A stretch of 64,000 nt of DNA. It comes from Monoplex corrugatus (taxonomy: Eukaryota; Mollusca; Gastropoda; Littorinimorpha; Ranellidae). The first letter of the stretch is position 1; each line of letters opens with the position of its first letter. The notes beneath the pieces were generated by a model. The model did no database searches. It had not been told where the DNA came from and was given only the letters and a program-made list of their open reading frames with translations. The translations under genes were made by a program, and so were the position numbers. The DNA is taken from the NCBI GenBank assembly GCA_030674185.1, contig JAPXFY010000013.1, positions 51,159,567 to 51,223,566 on the forward strand, read 5' to 3'. Positions 13,871-64,000 of this stretch are shown here, in pieces.

Positions 13871-14329
13871 CGATCAAGTGTTCTCACAGCTTCACCTTCA
13901 GCTATCTGTAGAACCAGAAGTGGTCGAGCAGTGAAACCACAGCTATCTCCACCCCAAACTTACATTTAATTATGCACATAGGTGATACATTTCTTAGTTG
14001 ATCGTAGTGATCCCACTGCCGACCGGTTGATTGATTGATTTAGTTCGGTTTTTACGTCGACACCCACCTCAGGTGATATGGCCGACTGCGATAACCATCC
14101 CAGGAAAATGGAGAATGGTGCCATAATTCGTTTCAATCTTTGTAACGACAAGAGTAACGTCCCTTTCATTTACAAAACAACATCGGCGCCCAGCAATCGC
14201 TTTCCTACCAACTTCAGATTGTACTTTTGAGAGATCAATCGGATTCGGATAATTCCATATATACGTTCCACAAAATCTGTTATCTGTCAGACTTCTTGAG
14301 CCAACTCAAAACAGACAAGACTTGGGGGA

Positions 14330-14490
14330 AGGGGTGGAAAAAATGTTGAGACACTAACTAAGCAGACACCACCAGTAATAACAAAACACATTAAAATGGG
14401 CAGTGAAAACTGGTCCGTTTTTAATACTGCAGGTTAGAATTGATCACAAAATATTGGACCTTGTGCTTCTTCTTTTTATCTGACCGGTTG
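14330..14490 (+). repeat. dispersed repeat C, copy 1
   Basis: The order of phrases 'agcagacaccaccag', 'attaaaatggg', 'aactggtc' and 'ttttaatactgcag' is shared with 16,200-16,350 and, more distantly, with 21,105-21,330. The copy at 21,105 carries a tRNA-like head on the minus strand, so this may be the body of a SINE. Confidence 0.55.
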
Positions 14491-15049
14491 CACCATAGGG
14501 GCGTCGCGGAAAGAAAGAGCCTTCTGTCAGCGGCCAGCTCAAAGAGTAAATAAATATCCTCCTGCATACAATTCAACCAGACGGTCGCACCCAGCAACGT
14601 ACCACCTTTCCAACTGCAGGACGCAATACAGACAAAAGTTTTTCTTCCCCATGACCATAACCAACTGGAACAGCCTTCCTGCTGAGGTTGCCCTCAGCCC
14701 AACCTGGAATTCTTCAAATCCCAAATCTGATCCCACACCCCTCCTCCGCCCCCCCCCCCCCAACACCCCCTGGCACAGCAAACTCTACTTCAGGAAACTT
14801 AAAACTACACGCAAACCCCCATTATAGTCTACAGAATCTTCACAATGATGAAGGCGGTAGCCAAGGGAAAGAAGAAGAAGACATCTGTCCTTGGGCCAGC
14901 TCGAAAGCCTCTCTTGATCTGATGCCGTGTGCATGTGACGTCAGAATTTCCTTGATGCCACTGATCCAGGTTTTTCCTGATCTGCCTCTGGCCTTGTATC
15001 AGTCTTTGGGTGAGAGATTGAATTCTGTTCAGGGGTCTAAACTATTTAA

Positions 15050-15216
15050 CCCTTTGACTCCCGCACTCTGTCAACCAGCATCCTGCTCTGTCAACCATAC
15101 TAGCAAAACAACTTAACCCTTTGACTCCCTCATCCTGCAGGAAGCTGGTGGATAGGGTGAGGTAGCCAAAGGGTTAAGTTTTTGCAGTTGGTGGATAGGG
15201 TGCGGGAGTCGAAGGG
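15050..15216. mobile_element. palindromic TTAA-flanked MITE, copy 2
   Basis: Flanked by TTAA at 15,046-15,049 and 15,217-15,220, with ends CCCTTTGACTCCCGCAC and its inverse complement (one mismatch). A second complete TTAA-CCCTTTGACTCCC arm pair lies inside (about 15,114-15,176). The copy is therefore a palindrome within a palindrome. Confidence 0.8.
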
Positions 15217-15269
15217 TTAATCTTTGCTACTCTGTGTGATGGAGGATCGGTGTCGTCCCCACCATTTCT

Positions 15270-15770
15270 CTGATTGTTATACACAGGAGTACGTCTCGTC
15301 TGGTCTTGTTCAGTTGACGGCTTCTCTGGGTGTTATGTACCGGAGTACGTCTCGTCTGCTCTTGTTCAGTTGACGGCTCTTCATAAGCAGCACATCTTGC
15401 AGGTCGTGATCTTGCTGTCGAGCGGTTTGGTCAGGGTCCAGGTTTTGACATTGGTAAGTGAATGTGGGGTTGAGGATAGTTTCGCTTTGGTTTCCATCAT
15501 CCATGGGGATATTTGGGTGTTTTAGGAGTGGAGCGAGCTAGCAGCCGATATCATTGGCCTTTTGTACTCTCAGCATTCCATCTGCAGTGAGAGCCAAGTA
15601 GTTTTCCCATGGTATCCGTCTTGGACCCACTCGTCCATTGAAGTCCCCCACGGTGAGCTCTTCCCTATCTAGTATGCTTGGAGCTAATGGCTTCCGCCAG
15701 GTTCTCAATGAATTTTGCTTCTCTTCCTCTGAATAAAAATCATTGCATGGGGCATACACTTGAATGAAGG
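15270..15770 (-). pseudogene. LINE endonuclease fragment
   Basis: Minus-strand translation shows 'MYAPCNDFYSEEEKQ' (QxYAP endonuclease motif region), then 'GDFNGRVG' (GDFN catalytic motif), then 'WENYL' and 'DGM'. This is the order seen in endonucleases of RTE-like LINEs. The fragment is 5'- and 3'-truncated and frameshifted. Confidence 0.65.
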
Positions 15771-16199
15771 CAGCCGTTCCCCACCCCCACCCCGCATTTC
15801 ATTCTGCTCTTGATTATTCTCTTTCAGTTTGTTTTTAACACTTTTTTTTTCTGTGTCTGGGTGCATAATGACTCCTACTCCGTGTACAGCCTTGTTCCAC
15901 CCCGCTCCAGGTTAGTAGACAGTTTCCATGTATCTGTTTTTCCCCCATTTCCTTTCAGTCTTCAAAGTTCTCCAATTTTTCATGAAATCTGCAACCTCTC
16001 TGCTCCTGATCTGACCGCATATTTTCTATGTGCACATTCTTTCTCGTAGTCTTTTTTTCTTTGCCGGATGGTTTTCCATTTTGGTCCGTCTGTTTCTTTT
16101 TTCTTTGGTTTCTCGAGTTCACTGCTTTTTCACTGGAGTCGGTCAGCTTAATCTAGTGCACAAACAGAAGGTCGCTGAAAAAAAAAAAGTCAAGATAAG

Positions 16200-16350
16200 C
16201 TTGACTCCACCAAGCAGACACCACCAGAACTAGTGATGAGAATATTAAGATGGGCATCGAACTGGTCAGTTTTGAGTACTGCTGTCTGGAATTTGACTCG
16301 ATATGTCAGATCTTGGGTCCACTGCTCTAATAAAAATGCCCGATTTAGTG
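16200..16350 (+). repeat. dispersed repeat C, copy 2
   Basis: It shares the phrases 'agcagacaccaccag', 'attaagatgggca', 'aactggtcag' and 'tctaataaaaatg' with the copies at 14,330 and 21,105. Confidence 0.55.
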
Positions 16351-16359
16351 CAAAAACAC

Positions 16360-17980
16360 AAGGTCGCTGATTAAAAATAATTCAACGTTTAAACGAAACA
16401 AACAAAACAATGGCTAAAACATCTGCCCTGTTAGCATCAGTACGACTACGCACACCTGAAACACACTGAAAAAAATTGATAGTACATAAAAAAAAAGGTA
16501 TATTATTAGTTCTACTGTTATTAAGCTTATTACTAGCACTACCGTAAGCATCTCAGTTGTTTTAACAACACAGAAAAGATAAACCTCTATCCACCATTTA
16601 CAACTTACCTTCTGTCCATGCAACCCCATTCACTTCAAAAAAATTGAAAAGCCACTGTACAATTTACATTGTACATTGTCTCTTAAATGAAACATAATTA
16701 TAACAACCATAATTATAATGTATGCCTTTAAGAAAAACTTCTGAACAAACGAAACTCCAGTAAAAATAGACCGTGTTTCTCGATTAAATCAACAAGGAAA
16801 TTTAAATCAATAAAGCTTACGTCATAAACGACGTCATTTGGTATATGTCGGTGCCATGCTACGTTATACAGGTTTCTTTTCAGTCTCTCATTAGAAACGA
16901 TATAATGTGGTACTGATGGGGTGAGGGAGAGGCTACAAACATATAAATCAGAAAACGACAGTATGTTCAATGTCCAGCTACAAAAACAGTCAGAAAACGA
17001 CAGCATGTTCAAGTACCCAATACATAGAAATTTGCCAAATAGTCACTAACTGCGACAGCCCTAATAAGATGAGTCCATCTGGACAGTCATAGACATACTA
17101 AATGTAACATGTACATATTGCTGGACAGGTCAACGAACTACTATTTTCTATAATATGCGTGAGTGAAACCAAAGACCATAACCAGGACTGGCTGCAACCT
17201 ATACAAAACCTTGACACTGCAGGTCACGAGAAAATGATTCATTCAATTACTCTCCGGTGTAAGAAAGAAGATACGACTGCAAGATGATCAATAATGTCAC
17301 ACAAACATCATATCATTTTCTAACCTGAAAGTCCACAGCAAAACCCAGTGAGCTATCTGATTTCAGGAGATAATGAAACAAAAGCGGTGGGATTGTACAA
17401 GTTATCAATAATCTTTCCATATACATCATCTAAAGAATTGAAAAAGAGCACAAGACGGCGGCTATTCTAACATTATTTCTAAAAATTGCACGGAATGTAT
17501 ATGATTGTAACCTTGAAAAATGTTTATGATTTTGAAATGTTATATGGTTAATTAAAACATTTTTGTCACCATAACATGTAACATGGTTTGCCACCCCCTT
17601 TACCCCTGATTACTTTAATTTTTTTCACTTTCTTTTACGTCATATTTTCATAAAAATATGACATTAGCAAAATGTGCTTATATAACGCGTTCTCATTCAC
17701 TTCTATGTATTTCTGGTTTCTGTTTGCTTGAACGCTGGCAGTCAATTATTTTGTTTCAGATATATGAGCTTCCAATGAAAAGTCACAATGCAAGGTCTGC
17801 GCACGCACCAAAAACAAGGCTTCAATATTTAGGCCAGAATGCTTCAAAATGAAATCTAATTTTCTTGGAAATATGTTGGCTTATTGAAAACAGATTTGAG
17901 CTAAACGTGGCACACATGTAAGCAGTAGAGGACAAGTCTGTTACAGTTAGTTTCATTTCATTCCACATTTCATGTGAGTT
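16360..17980. other. non-coding AT-rich stretch
   Basis: No supported gene or repeat boundary. A duplicated block 'cagaaaacgacag(t/c)atgttcaa' occurs at 16,949 and 16,990. Short frames in this region have no recognisable content. Confidence 0.4.
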
Positions 17981-17982
17981 GT

Positions 17983-18420
17983 GTGGCTTGGTGGACAAAA
18001 CACTTGCCTTCGACGCGAAAATGTTGTGTTTGAATCACAGACGAGACAGTGATTTTTTTCTCTCTCTCTCTCTCACCCCCTCTACCACCCCTGCATCTCA
18101 AGCGGTGGTCTAGGTATGAGTATTTCCGAAGGGCCGATAAACCAAGATCCCACGTGCAACACACACTTACAGCACGTTATAGATCCCACTGATATAAAGT
18201 TGTCCCTGACAAAATTCTCATATATAGGCTAATAGATATACAGGGGCCTGCGCAAACAGAAAAACAAAACAAAACGTAAATGGGAGACACTACACTGCCG
18301 TGACGCACTCTCATCAAGCACAGCAACCCCGAATTCACGTGGAAAGCTGAAATCCATTGTGACAATAAACAAATGATAAATGAATAAATACAATGAATAA
18401 TTACAATAAAATCAGTCAAA
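17983..18420 (+). mobile_element. tRNA-headed SINE, near full length
   Basis: The head 'gtggcttggtggacaaaacacttgcc' fits a pol III A box, and 'gtgtttgaatcac' fits a B box about 45 bp downstream. The body contains 'aagatcccacgtgc', 'gttgtccctgacaaaattct' and a closing 'ccattgtgac' followed by an A-rich tail. A second partial body at 18,480-18,600 repeats the closing part ('gcagcccgaatttta…attgtgac'). Bodies of this type are common in gastropod genomes, as far as I recall. Confidence 0.7.
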
Positions 18421-18479
18421 AGTCAAGTCACCACAACACAAGACCTTCTCACAAGTGTAATACATGTATAGAGACAAGG

Positions 18480-18620
18480 GGGGTGGGGGGTGGGGGGAGA
18501 TGCGATGACGAGCTATCCCTGGGAAGAGCAGCCCGAATTTTACATAGTAAATCTATTGTGACTACCCAAAAAATGTAAAATGAAATAAATACAATAAGAT
18601 GAGTTAAAAGTCAAGGTCAT
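18480..18620 (+). repeat. SINE tail fragment
   Basis: It repeats the end of the SINE just upstream, starting in 'gagctatccctgggaagagc' and ending in 'gaaataaatacaataagatg'. Confidence 0.5.
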
Positions 18621-19089
18621 CACGACGCAAATCATGTCTTCAATAACCAGAAAGGATTCTTTGGTCATTATCAACGAATTTTGACGAAATTTCTTTAATG
18701 TGTCCAGTTTAGTGTATGGTCTCAATGTCATAAATGAAATGAAAGGGGGAAAATGTCAGCAAGGGAGATGGAGGGGAGGGGGGGGTGTTAAGGAGTCATG
18801 ATCAGTTGGAGTTTCATGTTTTGTTTTTGTTTTTTGTTAGATAGATAGCTATTACTGTTGTTTTGTTTTGTTTTGTTTCGTAGATTTGTTTTAAACAATC
18901 ATTCACTGTCTCCATCTCCAGCTCAACGAAATATCAGGGAGATTGTGATGTTGTTGTTAACTGCCTAAGTTTTGTGTATTTCTTTGTTGTTTTTTTTGTG
19001 TGTGGTTGACAACGGTCAGCTGGCCAAAGACTTGAAGGAAAAAAAAAAAGCCGCATCTAGCCGCTTTTGCGATCGTCTATAAACTCCCT

Positions 19090-19370
19090 GTTTTTCTTTC
19101 GATCTAATGGTTTGGCTGGACCTGGCTGGTGCGCGCTGTGGGCTATGTCCCAGGGCTTGTCATCTCCCCATCTTGCCATTCGGTTTATATACAAAGTAAC
19201 TGATCATCAGGTCCGAATAGGTCATGCAGTGCACGGACAGCCCCCTTCGCTTGGAGAAGTGGCTACCATCTGGTGTCTGGAGCTGGGAGATGATTGTCCA
19301 ATCAGTGGTGAGGCAGCGTTGTTCTGGGTTCCGTCCAGCACCCTCAGGTGTTTCTTGTCTATTTTGTGTT
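19090..19370 (+). repeat. dispersed repeat A, copy 1 (plus)
   Basis: About 280 bp with phrases such as 'tcatctccccatcttgccatt', 'ctggagctgggagatgattg' and 'agcaccctcaggtgtttctt'. The inverse complement occurs twice at 25,900-26,150 and 26,335-26,610. No protein or RNA identity is visible. Confidence 0.8.
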
Positions 19371-19457
19371 CGCTTATTTCTCTCTTGCCTTTTGTGCACG
19401 CTCGTAAAGGTCAGCTGGCCGAAAATGTGTTTGGTGAATTCAATACACTTTCTCATT

Positions 19458-19486
19458 CGTGTGTGTGTGTGTGTGTTGTGTGTGTG

Positions 19487-19534
<48 letters not shown>

Positions 19535-19559
19535 AGCGAGCGTGCGTGCGAGCGAGCGA

Positions 19560-19594
<35 letters not shown>

Positions 19595-19603
19595 TGTGTA
19601 AAT
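19458..19603 (+). repeat. (GT)n/(GTGC)n microsatellite
   Basis: GT repeats pass into GTGC and GAGC tetranucleotide repeats. Cys/Val/Arg-rich frames across it are artefacts of the repeat. Confidence 0.95.
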
Positions 19604-19654
19604 CCAAAAGTCTTTGGAACTTATATAAGGTTCAACCGATAATTTCTGCCCATA

Positions 19655-20030
19655 AGCAGGTGATCAGACTTAAAAGCTCACATGATATACGTGTTGTGTG
19701 TGTGCTGTGTGTGAGTGTACTAGTGTGTGTGTGTAGGTGATCAGACTTAAAAGCTCAAAAGATGTATATGCTGGGTGTGTGCTGTGTGTGAGTGTACTAG
19801 TGTGTTTGTGTAGGTGATCAAACTTAAAAGCTCAAAAGATGTATGTGCTGTGTGTGTGCTGTGTGTGAGTGTACTAGTGTGTGTGTGTGTGTGCGTGTAT
19901 GTGTGTGTGTGTGTGCGTGTGTGTGTGCGTGTGCGTGTGTACTTGTGCGTGCATGTGTGTGTTGGTGTGTGTGCGTGCGTACGTGCATGAATGCGTGAAT
20001 GTGTGTGTTTGAGTGTGTGTTTGTAAAATT
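19655..20030 (+). repeat. three ~78-bp direct repeats followed by GT-rich sequence
   Basis: The block 'aggtgatcagacttaaaagctca…gagtgtactagtgtgt' occurs three times (from about 19,659, 19,735 and 19,812). It is followed by GT-rich simple sequence to about 20,030. Confidence 0.9.
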
Positions 20031-20109
20031 ATTTACTGATCGTTAGGTTTAAATTACCGATTGTATTATTTTCCAAAGAAGTAGCCTTACCTAAATCCAC
20101 AAGTTAACG

Positions 20110-20930
20110 AGCGTACTAAAGAAACAGGTAATGAACTTTATAAGAAATGTCGCTGAATATATTAAGAAACAGTTGATGAACTGTATCAAAAGAGTCGTTG
20201 AACATAGGTAAAAAAAAAAAGCAGTTGATGATTTTTTTCTTCAGAATATAGTAAGAAACAGTTGATGAACTGCACAAAAAGAGTCATTAAACATAGGTAA
20301 AAACCAGTTGATGATTTTTTCAGAAAAGTCCACGAACATAAGAATGAGAAACCAAAAGAATCATTGAACATAGGTAAAAAACAGTTGATGATTTTTTTCG
20401 GAAAAGTCCACGAACATAAGAATGAGAAACCAAAAGAGTCATTGAACATAGGTAAAAAACAGTTGATGATTTTTTTTCGGAAAAGTCCATGAACATAAGA
20501 ATGAGAAACAGTTGATAAACCGTTAAGATGATCACTGAACATAAGTAGGAAACAGTTGATTAACTCTATCAGAAAAGTCCATCACTATAAGCAAGAAACA
20601 GCTGACAATTTGCATCCAAACGTTATTGAACATAAGCAAGAAACAGTTGACGAATTGTATCAAAAATGTAGATGAACAGTTTATAGATTGTGTCAGAAAA
20701 GTCGATTAACAGGAGCTAGAAACAGCTGATGGATGTATCGAAATAGTTGTTGAACATTAAACAAGAAACAGTTGATGTATTGTTTCAAAGAAGTCGTTGG
20801 ACATGAGTAAGAAACGAGCGATGGATATACCAACCATGTCGATGGATGTTAAATAAGAAACAATTGAAACATCCTATCAAAACAGTTGTCGAACATAAGT
20901 ATGGAACAGCTGATAAATAACTTTTACAGA
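20110..20930. repeat. degenerate minisatellite of ~45-60-bp units
   Basis: The repeated phrase 'aagaaacagttgatgaactgtatcaaaa…gtcgttgaacata' recurs about 16 times with drift. The three best-conserved units lie at 20,295-20,510 and include 'tccacgaacataagaatgag'. No protein meaning is inferred. Confidence 0.85.
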
Positions 20931-21104
20931 AAACCTGTTAAAAGGAGTTGTTGTCATGAAGTTGCGAGTTTCAAGAGAGATTCGTCACATTTGGACAATT
21001 CCATATGCACTCCGCCGATTTTGCCGTCCGATCAGACTGGTCAAGTTGGGCTTGCAGAAAACTTCATCGAATGGCAAAGTCTTGGAGGGGCAGGGCATAG
21101 AACC

Positions 21105-21330
21105 AAGGAGACACTAAGCTGATACTATCAGAAGAACTGGAGAATTAAGATGGACAGCGACAGTGCCGGTTTTTATGTTGTGGACCGGGGTTGAATTCAA
21201 ATAATCGGGTTTTGAGTCTATGGCTCTCCTACAGACCGCTAATAAAAATGTGGTCCTTCTGAGAGTTGAACCTACAGTCCTTGCATTGTCATTATGAAGC
21301 TTTAACCAACTAACGAAAGGAGACAACCAA
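21105..21330 (-). mobile_element. tRNA-headed SINE (repeat C, copy 3)
   Basis: Read on the minus strand, the segment starts 'cgttagttggttaaagcttc' (A box) and has 'gtaggttcaactctcag' (B box) about 35 bp later. It then passes into sequence shared with the repeats at 14,330 and 16,200. The plus-strand flank is followed by CAAG/CAAA simple repeats. Confidence 0.55.
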
Positions 21331-21515
21331 CCAACCAAACAAGCAAGCAAGCAAGCAAGCACACAAGCAAGCAAGCAAGCAACAAACAAACAAACAAACA
21401 AACAAACTAACTAACTAACGAGCAAACAAACAAATGTAAACGAACGAACGAACACGCACACACACACAAGAAAGAAAGAAAGAAAGGAAAAGAAAAAAAT
21501 GGGGGGGGGGGGGGG
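21330..21515. repeat. cluster of (CAAG)n, (CAAA)n, (GAAA)n and poly-G
   Basis: Successive tetranucleotide runs end in a G run at about 21,501-21,515. They are simple sequences, possibly the decayed tail of the adjacent minus-strand SINE. Confidence 0.9.
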
Positions 21516-21519
21516 AGGT

Positions 21520-23088
21520 AAGGGGCGAAGCCAGTGGGCCGTCACAGGGTTAAACCCACAAAACCAACATTATTTGTATGATGGTGCTTTCACAATCGAA
21601 CATATGGCCCACATCAAAAATAAGGCTTTATTGATGAATAGAAACCATCTAGCTGCATAAAATGAAATGTTTGACAAAGGCAAATCTGTTTAAAAGAATG
21701 TTGTTGTTTGTTTTGTTTCTTTGTTTTGTTTTACGTGTTCTCCGATTAAGAGTTTGTTTTTAACAGAACATAACAGTTCAGCCACGCTCAGCTGGAATTG
21801 ACTGTTTTGCAGTGCCGTGTATTCTCCCATAGCTGAGGGTCCTTTCGGCAACCCCCCCCCCCCCCGATCTCCCAGGTCAGTGTGACAGGTGTGCAGACCT
21901 GTTACTGCATAAATCCCGTCTGTAACCGTACGAAGAATGCCAGAAATGCATGTTGCAGACCCTGTAAATCAAGTCAGTGTCTGGTGTCTTACGTGGCCGC
22001 TGCTCAATTTCACGTCTGAAAAGACGCTCCTGTTCTACGCTTCCCGGCTGTCTACTTAATTGCTGCCGATTTTTGTGTTGTTATCCTTTGTTGTCTTTTG
22101 TATACTCTTGACATAGGTCAGTTGCCAGAAATTTGCGCCTTCATGTTTTGTTAGTTTAAAGACACGTTCTAATTTTGTTTTTCCTAAGGCCACTTCCTCT
22201 CTTTCATTAAAAAAAAAATTAAACAAAATTTTACAAAATAAATTTGAGCCTGCCTTGTTTCCTTATTTCAGATATGCGTTCTGGTTCCATTTGTTGTTGT
22301 TGTCTTTTTCTGATTTGTATTGGTATTTGTACTGGGAGATCGGGGGGAAAACGTTTTCTTGTTTGGGCGAGAATTTGAAAAGACAGCCACGTACTCCCTA
22401 TGTATTTTGATTGGTCCATGTTTTCGATATGTTATTGGTTATATTTTGGGAAACATGGGGGAGCGCTGGAAAAAATCACGTGACATAGCGATATTTTTAG
22501 AACAATTTGCTTGCAGCATCGAATTTCTACCATCGGCAGGATGATACAAGAAGCGATGATAATTCGTTCAGCTCAGGATAACTGTTAAAACTTTCATTCC
22601 TGACACATCTATTTCATGTAATGCACAATTCTTGTTCAGTCTCACTGGCAGTTTCATCCCGATGTCAAACGGTCTCTGTCATCAATGCGTATTGGTCACA
22701 TGATCATTCTGAACGTAAAGAATTTGAAACATCCGCACTGAATGAGTACTTTCATTATATCCCATAAAAAGCCTTCACTATCTTCCATATGAATCTGTAT
22801 ATAGTTTATGATTCATTTCTTTAGTATATTGGCTCAAGCCGTTCTGTTGTTTTTATTACTAAAAGCAAATGTTTACGCGCGTAGTAATACCGTCTTTATG
22901 ACCTCTTGTGAGTTTACATGGTGGATTCCATGCTGACGAACCAAGCGACCAAATTTTTACGACAGCTGACTGTAGTGTACTGCACTTGCAATTGTTCCAG
23001 ACAGCTTATATTTAAAGAGCATATCATTTACCACAATTTCTTTGTTCTGTGTTGGTTGCTGTCATACTCCTGCAGTTTTGAATTTTAG
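21520..23088. other. 5' flank of USP3
   Basis: No open frame of interest. A C run lies at about 21,852-21,865. The segment should contain the USP3 promoter and 5' UTR; I see no clear TATA box in a convincing place. An in-frame TAG directly precedes the ATG at 23,089, and 'ttgaattttag' could also be a splice acceptor for a 5' UTR intron. Confidence 0.4.
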
Positions 23089-63557
<40,469 letters not shown>

Positions 63558-63900
63558 TAAGAGGGAGGGGGTGATAAGGGTGTGTGGTGATTGATTGAAG
63601 AAGGACCTGTAGGGAAATGGGAGTGTGAGCTGAATGAAGGGTGTTTCATGTGTGAAGGGAATGTTACAGGGTAGGTTTCTGTCCTGCCTTTTCCCTGTTG
63701 AGTATCTATGGCTTGTGTACACATTGTATACGCTAACTTGGCTAGGAGGACAACGACCATAACAAGCTGTGTGTCTGAAGGTCAGGCCATCAGTTTGGCT
63801 GTGAAGAAACAAGCTGCAGGGAACAAACTTAAAATGAAGTGTAGGAACAGGAAAACGCTAAAATAAAGAATAAATAGAGGAAATCATCGAAACAGAAGAA
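63558..63900 (+). terminator. USP3: USP3 3' UTR with polyadenylation signals
   Basis: Two AATAAA hexamers at 63,862-63,867 and 63,869-63,874 lie about 305 bp after the stop codon. The transcript probably ends shortly downstream, near 63,885-63,900. Confidence 0.6.
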
Positions 63901-64000
63901 CAAAAAAATATAATGAAATCTTGTAAGAGAAAAATGCAGGGAAAAGTTGAAAAGAGTTGAATAATAGAAAAACATTAGAATAGGATGGATCATGGTAAAC

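Overview
The window is eukaryotic nuclear DNA. It has GT-AG introns, a multi-exon animal gene, several classes of non-LTR retrotransposon, tRNA-headed SINEs, long CA/GT microsatellites and AT-rich introns. The repeat types and the USP3 and secernin sequences fit a marine invertebrate, most likely a gastropod mollusc. The species is an inference and is not proven by the sequence.

Layout. Bases 1-7,900 hold no supported host gene. They contain a SINE tail, a palindromic TTAA element, a mariner transposase remnant that runs into a 56/60-bp satellite, and an RTE-type LINE remnant. Bases 7,926-9,253 (minus) encode a secernin-family protein in one exon, broken by one apparent single-base deletion. 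Bases 9,254-23,000 are mostly transposon debris: LINE RT, RNase H and endonuclease fragments, SINEs, minisatellites and GT/GTGC repeats.

From 23,089 to 63,557 (plus) the window carries what appears to be one complete gene, the orthologue of the deubiquitinase USP3. I could assemble 14 coding exons. Their phases chain from ATG to TGA, giving about 534 residues, provided two single-base deletions (exons 7 and 10) are allowed for. The protein has the N-terminal ZnF-UBP domain, a basic nuclear-localisation-like linker, the Cys box (exon 6), Cys pairs in the fingers and the His box (exon 13). Its introns hold repeat families B and A, SINEs, a piggyBac-type remnant with only the N-terminal part of its transposase, a foldback element with a second palindrome nested in it, a LINE with a degraded RT open reading frame (minus), an RTE LINE end, and a roughly 3.5-kb array of about 110 copies of a 32-bp unit that ends next to the exon carrying the catalytic histidine.

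The most interesting object is a 2,585-bp segment in USP3 intron 5 (36,644-39,228). It is bounded by short inverted repeats and a perfect 8-bp direct repeat. It carries a minus-strand, two-exon gene for a 289-residue protein that I do not recognise, with an AT-hook-like motif. A related uninterrupted copy of the target sequence lies just beyond it and acts as an internal empty site.

A second pattern worth checking is that all three coding disruptions in the two conserved genes are single missing bases in or beside short homopolymers. This points to consensus errors in the assembly rather than pseudogenes.
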